A stretch of 64,000 bases of DNA, from contig CM033400.1 of the NCBI GenBank assembly GCA_019426215.1, positions 19,576,568-19,640,567 of the forward strand. The letters run 5' to 3'. Made by a program: the position numbers and the translations under genes. Origin of the DNA: Buddleja alternifolia. Its lineage: Eukaryota > Streptophyta > Magnoliopsida > Lamiales > Scrophulariaceae. Under the pieces are notes generated by a model that was given only the letters and a program-made list of their open reading frames with translations, was not told where the DNA came from and searched no databases. Shown here one piece after another: positions 34,336-46,853 of this stretch (position 1 is its first letter; every line of letters begins with the position of its first letter).

Positions 34336-37300
34336 TAGGGATGGCAACGGACCGATTCCGGGTCCGTTCTTGAGGATCCAAAACCGGGACTGCATAAATT
34401 TTTTGGACCCGGAACCGGAGCCACATAATGAAGGACCCGGAACTGCTGGACCCACGGGTACCCGCGAGTATTGTTTTTACACTACCTCTTGCGGGTACTC
34501 GCGAGAACCAGAACCCTGAGACTCGCTGGTATCCGTGAGTTTGGAACCGGAAAACCGGAACCACAAGACCTTTTTTTTTTATTTTTTATTTTTTTTTGGG
34601 CTAGAGTTTTGTCCTTTTTCTTTTCCTTTTTTTGTATTTTTTTTCTTCTATACGTTCTCCATATGTATGTAAATAATATTATAACCCAAAAGAAAAAAAA
34701 AATGCAACTGAATGTATATATTATTTATTGTTCATATTCATCTACAACCATTGCAAATTTGAGTTAAAAGAATTCTCGTCATTAACCCATTAAATGAAAT
34801 GAAATAATTTAACCTGGAGGTGGAAATTTTGAAAATGAATTAAATAGACGGTTCTTGAATTGAATGCATAAGTCGTTCACAAATAAATCAAATGGAAATT
34901 ATTGGTAATTAGCTAATATTCCAAGAATAGTCCCAGGTAACCTATTGATCTAAAGTTCCGGCTGATGGACCACAAAAGCAATGGGCATGCATGTGGTTGG
35001 ATTAGTGAGCAATTCTGCATAACTATTGTCACGCCCCAATTTTTAGCCCTGAAAGGGGCCTAAACTAAAAGCGTGAACCTTCCAATTAAGTAGTACAATC
35101 CAAAATTGACACACTTCGACAACTAATCTAGTAGGGTCACGGCCCTAACGTCAACAAAACATTTTAAGTAACTTACTATTCATGGCTTAATTTGCAAAAC
35201 TCTCCTCTAGGATTGTCCATGTCTACGCTCAGATCATCCAAGCCAATCTCATTGCCCAACTCACTCTAACTGGAAGGAGAAAAAAAAAGTGAAATACGTA
35301 AGCAAACGCTTAGTGAGTGCTAGTGCGTGTGTGTAAGTTGCTTTAAAATAGTTTTTATTGATTTTCAAAGGATCATTGAAATCCTAAATAAGAAAAGCAA
35401 TTTGTGATCATAGTAACAATTAAACAATAGCTAGTATGAGACAAAGGTCTTAGTATATGCACGATGAGGTTTTGTCAAATATCATTGAAAACATGCTTGG
35501 AAAAAAAATTACGTTCATGATAAAGCTGGAACGATTGGTGGCATGATATTTAAGTTTCAAAACATGCATTTTAAAAAGCATGTAGTTCAATGCAAGTATC
35601 ACGTACAAGACATGTTTAAGTAACACGTACAACACATGTTTATATAACACGTACAAGACACGCTTAAGCAGTAGGGGGCCATGTTAGCAATACCATCGCG
35701 TCCGATGATTTACCCACAGCACTTTGGGTCCCGCTGCTTCTTCCTTATCACCCCTGAACACGCGGCTTAAAAGCCATCACCTTATACCTCCCCACGCAGG
35801 CTCGCGATGCCCGATTTGGTCATATCCGGAGTATGCCACACGATAAATGACCCATGCACCCTCAGAGCACTCCGTCCTAGGTGCATGGATCTGGACGTGA
35901 ATAGCGGGAACTGTTTAAGACCGCAAGCCCATGCTTGACCGGCCGAACCCTGCCCTATCCATCGCCCGACCTTGGGCCCAACACAACCACGTCAGATGCA
36001 ACACGTCACAAGAACACCATCACGGCAAATGATCACGATACAAGACCAATGATGGAGTAATTTCACAAAAATCATAAAACCGATGTTTATTTCGAAATCA
36101 TTCTTGTATAATTATGCATCTGAAATAAGTATGCAATCACGTATGTCACGAATGATGCAATGAAGTATTTTAGTTCACGATGAAATATTTAATCGAACAA
36201 ATAGTTTTTCAGAATTTCCTTAAAAGAATGTTTTCCTCGAATTCATTTTCACAAAACATGCCTGAAAAATTACTTTTGCAAGATACGTGTTTGAAAACAT
36301 TCATGCAGGTAATAGTTGGTGCCAAGAATTGGTGAATGTAAAATGAGTCCTGAATTTGATTTGAAAGTGTTGAAACTCATTTTCATGTCAAGTATTCAAA
36401 GCATGTTGAAAGTACATATATATATCTATATATATATATATATGACGTATTCCTTCCAGTTTTGAAAGACATATAACTATAATTTTGAGAGGCAACTCAC
36501 ATTACTCTTCCGAGCTAATCATGATCGTCCCAATCTCCAACACTACCAACTTGTCCAACCAAGTTTCCTCACAATGTCTCATAAAGCAAGCCCCTATTCC
36601 AAAAAAAGGATGTAATCAATAGTATGATCGGAATACAAGTCTCTAGGAAATACCGATTCAATATGATTCGATTGCTCACATGAATTACCAAAGGTTAAGC
36701 TAAGCCATCTTACCCAAAGTTTACCCAGTAGTCAAGATGCAAACTAAAGTCGGGTCCAGAATATCGAAACTCCATTGTTGATCGGGAACAACATTACTTC
36801 AATTAGATCCACCATGCACCCCCACCAACATCGCGCGTCTCTGCTCTTACCACTTTTTCATCCCTTTAATGTCACATCCAACACTAAAACTTATTACTCA
36901 TAGATTCTCCATGAACTTATCTTAACCTGTGTAAAAACCTCATCTCCAAGAGTGGCCAAATATTTGGTGAATCATGTCTTTGAAGTCAACAACCAAGACT
37001 GTCAATTTCTGATTACTTCCTGGCAGCCTGCAAACATTCCACTTTCCGGTCACATTAGCCCATGGATTTGAGTGATTCCAACCGTAATTAACATCTAATC
37101 TTATAGGGCCATCTAATGGTGGTATTGCATGTACAATCAAAATAGGGTAATGATGTTTTATGGGCAACAATTCAAATGAACATTTCTGAAATTGGAGACT
37201 AGGCAGTGGCAATGATAATTCCCTGGCAATTAATGGACATTTAACCAAGCGTTATTCAACGAAATACTCAAGTAAACGAATCTACACTCAAAAAGGATTC

Positions 37301-38562
37301 TATAGGTGGTCTTGGATAAGGAATTGGACCATCATAAGTAGCATTTCAGGGGAAACGAAATGAGAGGCAGATTCTGGGTTAAAAACCCGGGTAGTGGCAA
37401 TGATTCTTTGACTAACAATTATGAACTATCCACATAACCGAAACCATTAAAACTTACCAGTAACATCATCTACACGAACATAGGTTTCCAATGGTGGGAT
37501 TGCATGCATGATCAAATCACTAGAAGCATGGTTTCTGGCAAACAAAAGTGGAGACATGTTGCTGCAGTTGAAAACCGGGCACCTGATGTAGAGTTTGCAT
37601 GTCTGATTCTGGAAATATATGGACTCAATTGACAAAATCGGACTCCACATACTTGTTCCTTATCCTCTTAGGATGAAAGTTATCTAAAAATATTCCAATT
37701 TGGACATAATTTGGTACCTGAACTCCTGAAGATAGAAACAATGCCCGGAAACGATTTCTGGCTAAAGTAGCTGGAAATTGTTGGGTTTTCTTTTTCTTTT
37801 TGATCTCTCCCTTTCTTGCTCTAATATATTGGACGATTTTCAGGTCTTTTAAGGAGTAAATGGAGGTAAGGGTTTGATGCTTCTTGGAACAAGAAAGGAT
37901 TGGGAAGAAAGAGATACAAGGTACCCTATATATATAGAGTTGTGATGGAACTTTATTGAAATTTTCAATTTATATCTTAGCCCTTACAACCATTATATCC
38001 ATGGACCCTACTTGAATATAATTGACATATAAGCCCCTAATACTAATACTAATACATATTCAATCTAGCAATTTTCAATAGGTTATACTACTAATCATTG
38101 CATTAGTTAAGAAAAAACCGGATGTCACAACTATCCTTTGGAATGTCATTTAAGGACCCAAATATTTACTAGGGAGTAGTGAACAATTCTATGTTATTTA
38201 CCCTTTTAGGGTATTTAGCATCTTAAAAAAAGGCTAAAATAAATTAATAGGCCCCAAGTATAAGACCTAATAATCATTTCTGGATTTCATAGTTAATATA
38301 CAAGTAAAACTATTTAGAACAATCTTGAATAATTACAGAATTTTCCTACTAATCTTGAATATAAATTAACTAAGTTATATTTTCAATCTTGAGTAAAATA
38401 GGTTTCAATTTGTTTTTTTTTTTTTTTTAAATGCGGTTCTGGGTCGGTTCCTGATTGAACCAGGAACAGTAACCGGAACCACTAGGACCCATTTAAACTG
38501 GAACCAGAATCGGAACCGGATCCGGTTAAAGACGGGGAACCGGAACCGCCTTGTCCAACTCG
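34336..38562. mobile_element. Degenerate hAT-like element split by a solo LTR
   Basis: The left part (34336-35026) opens agggatggcaacgg and is rich in ggaaccgg and gggtcc. The right part (38135-38562) ends in the same kind of sequence inverted (ggttaaagacggggaaccggaaccgcc). GGGATGGCAA-type ends with GGTTCCGG arrays are common in plant hAT derivatives. No 8-bp duplication or transposase was found, so the call is tentative. Confidence 0.38.
35027..38129. mobile_element. Long solo LTR, TSD actat
   Basis: It starts TGTCACGCCCC and ends GATGTCACA, with perfect 5-bp duplications actat at 35022-35026 and 38130-38134. The 3.1-kb length, TGTCACGCC start and lack of any gag or pol fit a solo LTR of a chromovirus-like (Tekay/Del) gypsy family. 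A TATA-like ctatatatatag lies at about 37927-37938; it is palindromic, so strand stays open, but on the minus strand it sits about 200 bases from the end, as in a short U3. Two related ~60-base blocks (about 37118-37180 and 37486-37550) suggest an internal duplication. Confidence 0.8.
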
Positions 38563-39091
38563 GATGGCAACAGAGGATCCGGATTGGTTAGGAACAGCAT
38601 GCTCAACTGTTGCCACGTTTGCGTTCAGTACAGCACCGTTTCTGGAATTAATTTTGAATGTAATCAATTTCAGTCACATTCGATTTAACAAACCCACCAC
38701 TGCCATGGTTGCCAAGCATTCTACATTAAGGTCTTTGGTTAACTTTCAAGACCTGTCCTTTACGTGCATTTGAAATGAAGGGCCAATAAGTAAAAATTAA
38801 TCCACATAAGAAATAACAAGGACATCACCCTCACCAGTCACCAGTATATGTATTTATCTTCAAAAAGTTTTATGCTTTTGTTGCATTTTCGAAATCTCAC
38901 CACCAACACCTAAAAAATGTGCGCCAATAGAAATGATTATTAGTTTTTTGTTTCTGGACAACAAAGCCAATTCTTAATTCTGTTTTTCTTTATCATAGCA
39001 TTTTCTTTTTCTTATCAAATTCCTCAAACCAAACAGGGCATAGAGACGCATAAAAGTTACTAAGAAGGAGGCCAACAATAAAGAAGTAGTT

Positions 39092-39128
<37 letters not shown>

Positions 39129-39139
39129 CAAATAACCAA
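38563..39139. other. Spacer downstream of the CRM gene
   Basis: No coding frame supported. It contains an (AT)n microsatellite at about 39096-39125. If CRM exon 4 is spliced at 39148, a small last exon could lie here, but I could not identify one. Confidence 0.45.
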
Positions 39140-42100
39140 TCAACTTACGTTTTCATGTCCATGATGCAAAATGTTTATATTACCAAAATTCAACTCACAT
39201 TGATAACCAGGTGCACCTGACCCTGAATAATTGTCTTCTCGCATGCTAAATGAGTTGTCCTCAGAAACCAAGTTTTCACTTAAAGTGTCATCGTCCTCAT
39301 AACCAAGCTCGCTTGAGGACTTTCCTTTGTCCTTATTAAAATCCTGAAATTCAGAAACCTCTTGATCAATAAAACCATTATTCTTTAGTTCAACTTTGTT
39401 TGGCCCACCTTTGCGCCTTGGATAATCCAGGATTGATTTCGGATCCCTATCATTTGGATCACCGTAAAGTGCAACATGCCGGTAATATAGTTCTAGTTCC
39501 TTCTCAGCTATAGCAATAAAGCGTCTCACGGACTCAAGTGATTGTTCATATTTAGATTTTTCCAATGCCTGACGAAGATAAAAATGAGTTACATATGCAA
39601 ATAGGTAAAAGAAAAAGGAGTGATATGGAACAGGATAATGTAAAATCTCCACCAATTTTCACTTGAATTTGACACCTTTCTTAATTGGGAGAAAAACGAA
39701 AAAGAACTACTACTTTCACTTGAGACGAACTACTGTACATGGCAGCAGTAGTAGTGATTTATTTATTTACCTGCTATTGAATACTAGTAATATCTTGCAA
39801 AAAGCAGTACAAAGGGAATAGATTGGTCAAGGCCAGAAGTGATAAGAGAGCACACAATAAAAGCTGGACTTTTTATTCATAGACTGATTCATCACTTTCC
39901 ATGTAAATAAGTTTCATAAACAAGAAATCCATACACATAACACCAATTTATGCTTCATTCCATTACACCCCGACTTGGAGGAGTGTAAGCCGTCGGATTA
40001 TCCATGATGTCATCATCATTATATATCGAACGGCCCATAGACCCACTTGAGCACTATCCAATTGGGTGGCATGAGATAGGCCCATGGCGAAAAATTGACC
40101 ACACAAAAACCAAGGCTGTGCCCTTTGATGCAGTTGGATGTTACTATGACAAGTTCTATCCTAATTGGGGGTTGGAAAGTGAGTTTTATCAGATAACTCA
40201 TATTGTTCTTGATGCAAAGCAAGATGATGTGGCGGATGACGTGGCAGGTCAAGATGAGGTGGAAGAACAGCTGGGGGTCGAAGTAGCGAGGCCGTGGAAA
40301 GTGTATCAGCGTCGCGGGAAGAAGGATTGAGTTAGTAAGAAGGATTGAGTTATTGTTGCTTTAGGATTAAGTTATTGCTTAGGAGTTAGTTTCCTTTTAT
40401 TAGTTGGTTTCCTTTGTTAAGTAGGAGTCTTGTTAGTTTAAATAGGAAGTATTAGCAGTTATTATTCTAGTTGATTATTTTATCAAACAATTGGAGCTTG
40501 GTAGCTGCGGGCAAGACATTGTTCTTGATTTGGTTTGGTTCAATTATAATTACAGTATTCAATTACATCATATCACTTGTATTCTATCCATCATATTTAT
40601 AATTACAGTATTCAATTACAATTTATCAATTTTATTCTATCAACTATAATCCATCAGTTCTCTTTCATTAAATAATATTATTTACATGTATCATAGAGGT
40701 AAGTTGTATGCTGAGAGAAACCACCGTATCAGCCAAAATAACCATATCATGCAATCAAGTGACTACTCATTTTTTCAGGGTATAAAGTACTGCTTTTGTG
40801 CAAAGCAGAGTTTCTGAAGTCTGTAGTGACGCTAAGGAAACTGAAAAGTCAATTCAAAATCGGAGGCTAAGACGTTGCAGAAAACCAACAAGTTATACAC
40901 TTATGGTAAACCCATCTATGGGACGTAACTTATGGAGTGACTTCAGAAGTTTACTCCACGTTCCATTAAATTTCCAGCAGATAATAGCTTCTAGTTTACT
41001 AGTAATAAAAAACACTTGCTTTTTTTTCAATAGTTCATTCTTCCATATTCTGAGCTCAAAGGAGGAGGAGAGCTCATATGGGATGTTGAGAGGCAGTAAC
41101 ATATCATGAATCTAACATGTCACTTAATCTGCTCAAAATCTAACACTTAAATGCTCCAGGGTTCCATAACTCCATCTTCCGAAAGTAAGAAAATCCGCCA
41201 TCATATTATTCAGGTTTAGATACTCTTTACAGGTTCAATTTGGATGGCTACTTTTTACACCTGATTCCATTTCGCACCAAAAAAAGGTAAAAAGCAAAAG
41301 AGTCCGAGGATATCTAGGGGAGGAGAACTTTGATATGTTTCCTCATTTACCTTAAAAGTCTCTTAACAGAGTCCCAATCAAACAAGACACATGAATATGA
41401 GTTTGCCAATGAAGGGTTGGGTAATTTTGGAATAATAATAATAAAGAATCATTTTTTATGAATACTGTAAAAGAGAAAGAAGGTAATTAAAACTAAGGAC
41501 ACGAGACTTAGTGGCATGTCTAATTAACAATGCTATAGATCGAAGATGAATACCAAGACACAATAAAAGCATAAACGGAAGAAAACATAAATACAGTACC
41601 ATCGGCCAGAGAGATTATTAAGCATTTAACATTAATCCAACACTACTAATAGTGGCCAATGGAGAAAGTTACTAGATTATCTTCGTAACTAATTTGGCAC
41701 AATTTCATGGGGCTGATTATTTTTATTATATCCATATTATGAAAATTGAAGCGCGACAATCGATGGTAAAAATGGTTCACTTGGCTTATCGATTGATACG
41801 CTAAAACCAAGCAGGTTATTGCTGTTAATTATCAGATGAGAGAAAGTCTCCAAAGCTGTCATGTTACTGAATTCAGTGGTTAAACATGCATGAAAATCGA
41901 CCTACTATCAAAAGCACGGATTTGTTTCTGATTTCTAAGAGTAAATTCATCAGACATATCTCCTTTTGTATTCGAATGCATGGAAGGATCAAGTATAATA
42001 CTCTGGACAAATTTATGCCTCTAAACAATCAATGAAATCTTAAAACCATATTCTTAATTAATTCAAGGTTTAAGACACTGCTAAAAGCATCAAGTGAAAA

Positions 42101-45100
42101 AGTTATCATAGTATCTCTATACATTGTAAAGCAAGATATTCCATGCCTCATATAACCCTCGGTCCAACACAATAAACTTGTAGAATAGTTTTAAGCGTAA
42201 AATGGAATGGGATAAACTCTAACCTCGAAGTTTAGCTCAAGAGTTCTGCTAAAGAGAATTGAGACCTTATAAATGTGATAAATGCAGAACATTCACAAAC
42301 AACCCATGACGAGTTTCAGAATGTATAGGCTATGTTTGGTTATGTTTCCATAGCCATTTTGGTCCAAAATTTCGGCCAAACCATGTTTGGTTCACACAAT
42401 TTGGGCCAAAAATAATCTACTTTTTTAGTCCAAAAAAGCATAATAATTTCTTTCTGCAGTCAATCCCTACATTTTTTTATCCCTACTTTTTTTTTTCTCT
42501 TCTTTTCTTTACTCTACACTTCTACAGCATATTCCCTCTTCTCTCTATCCCTCTCTCCTCTTTCTCTCTCTCTCTCTCTCTCCCCTCTCTATCTCGCTGT
42601 CTCTCTTCTCTCTTCACTCCTCTCTATCTCTCTCTCCCTCTCTTGCCTATCAGCATCTCTTTCTTTTCTTTTTTTCAATTTAGTAGGTTTTTTATAATAT
42701 AAATTGTCATTGATTTCTTAGTACGTTAGATACCATTAAGATTTAGAATAGAAAAATTTTGGTTTGTTTGTAATTCTACCATGAGAAATCGTACTGAGAA
42801 AACATAGATCAAAATTTGTGGAGTCTTCTAAGGTAAAGCTCTCAATTTTTTTCATAAAAATTATAATACATATATATATATATATATCAACTACTATTAC
42901 TTATATATATATATTCATTTACAACCTTAGTATTATATTATAACTTTCAATCATTAACAGACAAAAGCTTCATGAGTTGACTGCTACACTAGCTTTTGTT
43001 CCCTCTGAAAACAAAACCAAACACTATTTCACCAAAAAAAAAAAAAAAAACACCTAAAAACCAACTCCCAAAATAAAAACAAACACAAACTCACCAAACA
43101 TGCGCGTGTCCCCATAAATTTCTCACCAATAATTCTCACCAAAATACCATCCCGAAACATAACCAAACATAGCCATAGTTCCTCATATGCATTAATACAG
43201 TAACAGCAAGAATTTACTTTTTAACCAAAATAATTTTGAGAAGCATACCCTTTTCTTTGATAACGTATCGACCGGTGACATAACCTCTGGCTGCGCATAG
43301 TTCTTTCCTCGGTAAAAAATTATCGTGTCATCTCCAATTATCTGAATGGGAATTCCACCACTCAGCCTAGCTATTTCATTTGCATAGTCTTGTACTTGGC
43401 CAGGCTTGCAAGGTTTGCAAAAAACCTTGACCGTTTCATGCTTCTTCCAATGCAGATGCATGTTAAGAATAACTCCTCCAAAGATACCTCTTCTGCCAAC
43501 TGGAACATAATTAGACCCTTTCTGAGCCATCTTCTTCATATAAAATCGTTCTTCGCCAGTTAATACATGGGGTTCGACTATAGGACCCTGAGCTTTGGGG
43601 ACTTCATACCTCTTCAACCTTTCAATTAGTAAGGATTCCTTGATTTTTGCCTGAATATCAACAAAGGTAATTGTGAAATCAACAATACTATTTCAGGTGG
43701 AAGAAATGATTGATGAGATAATAAGTATTTCACAAAGCATTGGAAATTTGGAAAACTCAACAGATGGAAGCATCCCGATCTTTAGGATAACACAGACTCT
43801 AGGTAATGTAGCAATCTTTTTGAAAAAGAAAAAATTAAGAATGAACTTGTAGTCTTGATAGTTCATCCAATCATAAGTTTATAAAAACAACATAATTTTG
43901 TGCGCAAAATACATTGGCAATATAGCACCTCAGTCAAAACCTCAAAACCCGGGTAAAAATCAAATTCAGTTTGGATTCTTACTAATTCAAATTTTCAAAA
44001 CCTTCATCTTTCATACGAAAGCATCCAAACACAGTTGAAAAGCAATCAATCATTGCAACAATATAAACATGGAGTAAGTTTATTACTACACTTTTCACTT
44101 CTATATAATCTATATAACTGTTTCCTCTGAAATACCACGCTTAAGAACAGAAAAGGACGGAAAATTCTATGTTACACCGGGACTAATGATCTATTAAACA
44201 CCTTCGGATCAGGGGGTGTTATTGTAAAAGACACACTTTTCATCCCAATCCAGCGGTGTATTGTGGACTGGGACCATCTAGCATAGAATCACCCAAAAGG
44301 GACAGGCAAGCAACTCAAAAATGACAAGGACATTGTGTTGGAAGTTGGAACTAAACAAAAAAGACTAAGCGAAAAGGATTGAATTAGCATACTATCCAAT
44401 CCCATTATGACTAATCTTTAAAATCCAAACAGAAAAAATAAATCACCAACCATTGTTATCATGGAAAGCAAACAGTGAAACTCCTATAACAGAACACATA
44501 AATGAATAGGAACTAAATAAACAACAATAAATGATTCATTTTGGGATTCTAGCACATAGTTTTGGAAAAATCTATGCTAGACCGAGTCCAACGGTCTTAG
44601 TGTTTATATCTCTCGCACAGTAAGTTATATTACGTGCGGTCCCCACACACTTGCGTGAGAGAAATAGACAAAGTCACCCCGTACTTTTTCAAGCTTGTAC
44701 TTGATCCTCTCCTCTGCATTAGCAAACCTCTGCCTCCTTTTATTGCCTTTAATTCCAAGCCTTCTGGGGTCTCTCTTATTTGCCGCTTTTCTCTTCTGCT
44801 TATCTCGTTTCCTCTGAAGCTTTAGCCTTTTCTTCGTCAACCATTTCTCCTTCTTTGGCGCCTCAATTTCATGGGTCTCGAATTTGGGCTTTCCTTGCGG
44901 TGATATCACCAAACTGACTGACCCGTGACTGAAGCTTCTCCTTTGCCATAACCAAATTTGTGGGTTTCGATTCAATCGTGATGAATGTTTTAGAAGTTTG
45001 AAAATTGGTTCTGGGTTTTGGAAAATTTGTCTGATAATTGAAGAAAAATGAAAAAAAGGAAACAAAACTGTATCAGGCGAATTACTACTACTACTACTAC

Positions 45101-45261
45101 TATTATTATTATTATTATTATTAATAGACAAATAAGAGAAGCAGCAAAAATGTAGAGTGAGAGAAAGAGAGAAGAAACCTGAAAGAGAGAGGAGGAGGGT
45201 TGAGGAGAAGTGAAGAAGAGCGAGAGAGTCTGCAGAGAGTGCGGAGCAGTGGGTTTGCCAT
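39140..45261 (-). CDS. CRM (CRS1/YhbY) domain protein, At3g25440-like, four coding exons
   Basis: Exon 1 is about 45261-45179 (start MANPLLRTLCRLSRSSS). Exon 2 is about 45030-44685 (SFSHGSVSLVIS, a Lys/Arg-rich stretch, ERIKYKLEK). Exon 3 is 43650-43249 (AKIKESLLIERLKRYEV, the CRM domain with GRRGIFGGVILNMHLHWKKHE and IIGDDTIIFYRGKNY, ending DTLSKKR). Exon 4 is 39568 to the stop at 39140 (ALEKSKYEQSLESVRRF, then ELELYYRHVALYGDPNDRDP, then an acidic tail). Introns are GT-AG and phases agree. The total of about 419 residues is close to the Arabidopsis homologue. The Arg/Ser-rich N-terminus suggests organelle targeting; CRM proteins bind RNA, often in organellar intron splicing. A GTAAGT at 39148 could instead lead to a further exon. 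No stop interrupts the coding exons. Confidence 0.87.
39960..40720 (+). mobile_element. Probable LTR-retrotransposon fragment in CRM intron 3
   Basis: An open frame at 40004-40330 ends RPWKVYQRRGKKD, similar in flavour to retrotransposon pol linkers or tails. It is followed by LTR-like sequence: tttccttttattagttggtttcc, then tttaaataggaag as a TATA region (about 40437-40450) and gcttggtagctgcgggcaag. No terminal repeats or TSD could be set. The peptide itself is not recognised. Confidence 0.38.
40721..41356. other. Part of CRM intron 3 without recognised features
   Basis: Mixed-composition intron sequence. An open plus-strand stretch at 40798-41100 has no recognisable domain and no support as a gene. 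Confidence 0.45.
41357..42326. repeat. Inverted duplication, inner arm (CRM intron 3)
   Basis: Reads as the reverse complement of 63106-63974, with landmarks tctcttaacagagtcccaatc, gccactattagtag, gattgtcgctcttcaattttc, acattgtaaagcaagatattcc and gttctgctaaagagaattgag. Identity is high by eye. The arm continues, after a DNA element, at 43177-43248. Confidence 0.85.
42327..43173. mobile_element. 847-bp TIR element in CRM intron 3
   Basis: Near-identical 20-base inverted ends (ggctatgtttggttatgttt at each side), flanked by ata at 42324-42326 and 43174-43176. The interior has a CT-rich microsatellite (about 42530-42650) and no transposase. A 3-bp duplication and GGC...GTTTGG ends point to a PIF/Harbinger-type MITE. 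Confidence 0.75.
43177..43248. repeat. Inverted duplication, arm start at the intron 3 splice donor
   Basis: From the GT donor at 43248-43247 outward, gtatgcttctcaaaattattttgg to gcatatgaggaac is matched, inverted, by 45434-45504. Similarity stops at the donor: exon 3 bases are not shared. Confidence 0.85.
44161..44294. mobile_element. Small MITE in CRM intron 2
   Basis: The ends aaaattctatgttacaccggg and ctagcatagaatcaccc are inverted repeats. Flanks aaaaggac (44151-44158) and aaaagggac (about 44295-44303) are a near-perfect duplication. A related end (aaaatctatgctagaccgagtcc) recurs at about 44566-44590, a second damaged copy. Confidence 0.6.
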
Positions 45262-45433
45262 TTCAAGAGAAACATTAGCTTCGCCTTTACCAGCAACAAT
45301 ATTTTCAAGCTTGAGACCAAATTTGTTTTTGGGAAAATTATTGTTAAGATAAATTGATTAACTAATCAAGGAGAAGGGGTGGATTAAATTTTATGAAGGG
45401 AAAATGGCATTTTTAGTGCCTGAAACTACCATT
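45262..45433 (-). promoter_or_regulatory. Upstream region of the CRM gene
   Basis: Only about 170 bases separate the ATG from the inverted intron copy starting at 45434. No clear TATA box is visible. The promoter may lie partly in the inverted copy or in the gypsy LTR that begins at 45562. Confidence 0.35.
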
Positions 45434-45504
45434 GTAAGCTTTTCAAAATTATTTTGGTTAAAAAGTAAATTCTTGCTGTTACTGTATTAATGCATATGAG
45501 GAAC
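45434..45504. repeat. Inverted duplication, outer arm start upstream of the CRM gene
   Basis: gtaagcttttcaaaattattttgg to gcatatgaggaac matches the first 72 bases of CRM intron 3 in opposite orientation. The arm resumes at about 61640 after large insertions. Confidence 0.85.
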
Positions 45505-45561
45505 CCAATTTTTTATTTTCAAAATCTTTGAGAGCCCAAACTATGTTTGGGCCAAGTTATT

Positions 45562-46853
45562 TGACACACAAAATCCTAGTAAGTGTACTACGTCGTGCAA
45601 GTAATATAATGGATGTAAGTTCGGATTATCGTACCTTAGAGACAATTGTATTTAATTACTGAAATTACAGTGTTATCTAATTCTAAGTTAAATCAAGAGA
45701 TAAAAATATGAATTATGAATTAAAATACTAAATAACAACTACCAACTAATGAGATAAATCAACTTTGAATTAAATCAATGAGAAAAGTGATTAAGACACA
45801 TGATTCAACCAACTATTCAATTTGACTATGATTCTATCTTACCGGATTATTAGATTGATTAGGTTAAGGCGAAATTCCCTAAATTACTTACTATCCAATC
45901 TCTTGGTATAGCAATTCTATTTTCATTAACGATTTCTATATCTCTAAATGAAATTCAAATTAATGAAAACTCATTACAAAAATTCATGGAATTTCCCGTT
46001 TTCACAGAAAACACACACAAGGAATCGAATCTATTTCTAGTCAATTTTACGTTGTGATGTTTAATACCTAGATGCATTCCTAGTTTATCTCCTCTCAGTC
46101 TCAAAACTAAGCACAAGTTCATATGATTGGTGATCAAGCAATCATAGGCATTAATAACAAGTATTAAACATATAACCCAAATCAAAATTAATCCGAAAAG
46201 TAAGATTCATAAATCAAATCTCTCAATTTGCCTTCACATGGTCTCAGTCAAAGGAAAATTTAAGTCATGCTTGTAAAGGAAAAGCAATAATCTATCTTGA
46301 AGAACATGTTTAATGAAAACAATTCAAAAAGATGAATTTAAAACTCCCTAATACAAGTTTGTGACGAATCTTGCTTGAATTTTCCGTCTTCGTGGACAAA
46401 GATGGAGTATTTTCACTTTCTTCTTCTTCCCAAAGCTTCTCCTAACCCTCTTGCAGTGTTTTCAAATCTCACAATTCGCAAAAGTGGCAAAAGTCTTGAA
46501 TTTTGACCTCATAGCGCGTATTTATAGATGCTGAAATTAGCCCATAGTCGCGGCTAAAAAGTCGGTAGCCACGGCTAAAATCTGTTGTTCACGTTTTACA
46601 CGTTTCTTAGCCATATCTTCAAAGCACGAAGGTTCCTTTATGATCACCGTAGCTAAGGTCCATTATAGCCATGGCTAAAGGTATATTTTGAGAAATTCTT
46701 TTATCTTTTCATTCATTTTTGCTCCAATTCTCAAATAACCTATAGAAACACAACCAATCATAAAATCAAAGCATATGTGGTATAAATAAACTCAAAAACG
46801 CATCAAAATACAAGAAAAGAGGTGCCTAAAAAGCGTAAAATACTAGCTTATCA
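45562..46853 (-). repeat. 3' LTR of the gypsy element
   Basis: TGACACACAAAATCC to AGCTTATCA on the plus strand, 1292 bp. It contains several near-palindromes of the type tagccacggcta (about 46550-46680). Confidence 0.92.

Noticed and set aside
33998..34519. 173-codon plus-strand ORF
   Set aside because: It runs through a MITE hairpin and hAT-like terminal repeats; the peptide has no domain and the frame is fortuitous.
36940..37650. Minus-strand ORFs with similar HAIPPL peptides in the long solo LTR
   Set aside because: Two copies of a related non-coding block within an LTR; no known protein, so kept as an internal duplication only.
40798..41109. Open plus-strand stretch starting MQSRVSEVCSDAKE
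   Set aside because: No recognised domain, begins at a non-ATG codon and lies inside the CRM intron; no supporting splice or promoter signals.
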